Origin: an uncultured Bacteroides sp. | GTDB lineage: Bacteria; Bacteroidota; Bacteroidia; Bacteroidales; Bacteroidaceae | Direction of reading: 5' to 3' | Assembly (NCBI GenBank): GCA_958477465.1 | Contig: CAUEFX010000084.1 | Coordinates: 1 to 13,820, forward strand | DNA length: 13,820 nucleotides | In this document: in pieces, positions 13,436 through 13,820 of the stretch | Numbering within the stretch: the stretch's first letter is position 1 | How the letters are laid out: every line of letters starts with the position of its first letter | Notes under the pieces: model-generated | What the model saw: the letters and a program-made list of their open reading frames with translations, nothing else | Databases searched by the model: none | What the model was told of the DNA's origin: nothing | Made by a program: the position numbers and the translations under genes

Positions 13436-13820
13436 CTAATACGTAAAACGAATCCCCGCTTGAAGATTGAAGTTGAAAGGAGTATCTTTACGAATCGTCT
13501 GCACGTCGGAACCATCGTCAAAGAAGTAAGCGACTCCCGGTTCTACATAAACACCGACATGCTTCGTAGCATTAAACTGTGCGCCTACCGCACCGAAAAC
13601 AGAGAACTGCAACGGATTTACCGTCAGCTTGTCATTTCCTAACTTGCCATACACACACTTCTCCACCATTCCACCGGCAGCTACATACAACGTGAAGCGG
13701 TCTTTATCAAAAAAACTCCAGTCGGCACGAACAGGAATACCGATATAATGCAGCTTCTGATCAATCCAAGCATCACTGACCACCGTCTGCACATCGGAAG
13801 AAAGCAAGGTGTACGTCACA
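13436..13820 (-). CDS. Outer-membrane beta-barrel protein, C-terminal part (runs off the window)
   Basis: About 128 C-terminal residues on the minus strand; the true start lies beyond the right edge (the GTG at 13819 is only the edge of the window). Alternating hydrophobic/polar strands are clear: LHYIGIPVRADWSFF, FTLYVAAGGMVEKCVYG, FSVFGAVGAQFNAT, VGVYVEPGVAYFF and FNFNLQAGIRFTY. The pattern GIPVxADW...LYVAAGGMVEK and the aromatic C-terminal residue are typical of Bacteroidetes 8-stranded outer-membrane barrel proteins of the PorT/OmpX-like kind. The function is not known. It converges on pflA across the 22-bp repeat array. A 12-bp palindrome ACGGTATACCGT (13403-13414) lies about 22 bp past its stop. 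Confidence 0.85.
   Translation of the reverse strand, partial: VTYTLLSSDVQTVVSDAWIDQKLHYIGIPVRADWSFFDKDRFTLYVAAGGMVEKCVYGKLGNDKLTVNPLQFSVFGAVGAQFNATKHVGVYVEPGVAYFFDDGSDVQTIRKDTPFNFNLQAGIRFTY

Noticed and set aside
13358..13642. 94-aa open frame on the plus strand beginning in the repeat array
   Set aside because: It is antisense to the beta-barrel gene, whose strand pattern is convincing, and its own product shows no domain.

Overview
The window looks like a Bacteroides (Bacteroidales) chromosome that has received a roughly 9.6 kb integrative and mobilizable element (IME, also called a mobilizable transposon). Three things point to Bacteroides. Promoters match the Bacteroides pattern TTTG-N19-TAnnTTTG, perfectly so at the tRNA gene. 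Purine-rich ribosome binding sites are mostly absent. The chromosomal genes (pflB-pflA, an outer-membrane beta-barrel protein) and the element's gene families (Bacteroides-type tyrosine integrase, MobV relaxase, CfxA-like beta-lactamase) are typical of gut Bacteroidetes.

Layout. Positions 1-157 hold the 3' end of a chromosomal gene, followed by a strong hairpin terminator (162-209). The element lies between two exact 18-bp copies of a tRNA-Ser 3' end (235-252 and 9828-9845, 9,593 bp apart). Left to right it carries: a tyrosine integrase; a two-gene unit of a YhcG/DUF1016-type PDDEXK nuclease and an unrecognised coiled-coil protein, closed by a terminator; a small helix-turn-helix protein; a RecA/RepA-like ATPase; an iteron-like repeat cluster that may be a replication origin; a Toprim primase-like protein; a hairpin-rich probable oriT; a MobV-type histidine relaxase; and, convergent with the relaxase gene, a divergent cfxA-family class A beta-lactamase. 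The intact tRNA-Ser(UGA) gene lies at 9834-9918 on the minus strand. To its right are chromosomal pflB and pflA (anaerobic pyruvate to formate plus acetyl-CoA), a 22-bp tandem repeat array, and the C-terminal part of an outer-membrane beta-barrel protein that runs off the window.

How it works together (inference from the families). Integrase, perhaps with the small HTH protein as directionality factor, excises and inserts the element at the tRNA-Ser 3' end. The ATPase and primase may replicate the excised circle from the iteron-like cluster. The relaxase nicks oriT so the element can be exported by the conjugation apparatus of a resident conjugative transposon, since no such apparatus is encoded here. 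The cargo is beta-lactam resistance plus the nuclease module, which may be a defence or competition function. The element brings its own copy of the tRNA end and terminator, so the host tRNA stays intact.

Points I find most worth checking: a 9-bp motif TTGGGTGTA clustered only at the two element ends (possible integrase arm sites), the divergent cfxA lying just downstream of a strong tRNA promoter, the nuclease module, the paired inverted iterons, a palindrome over the pflB promoter, and the 22-bp array after pflA.
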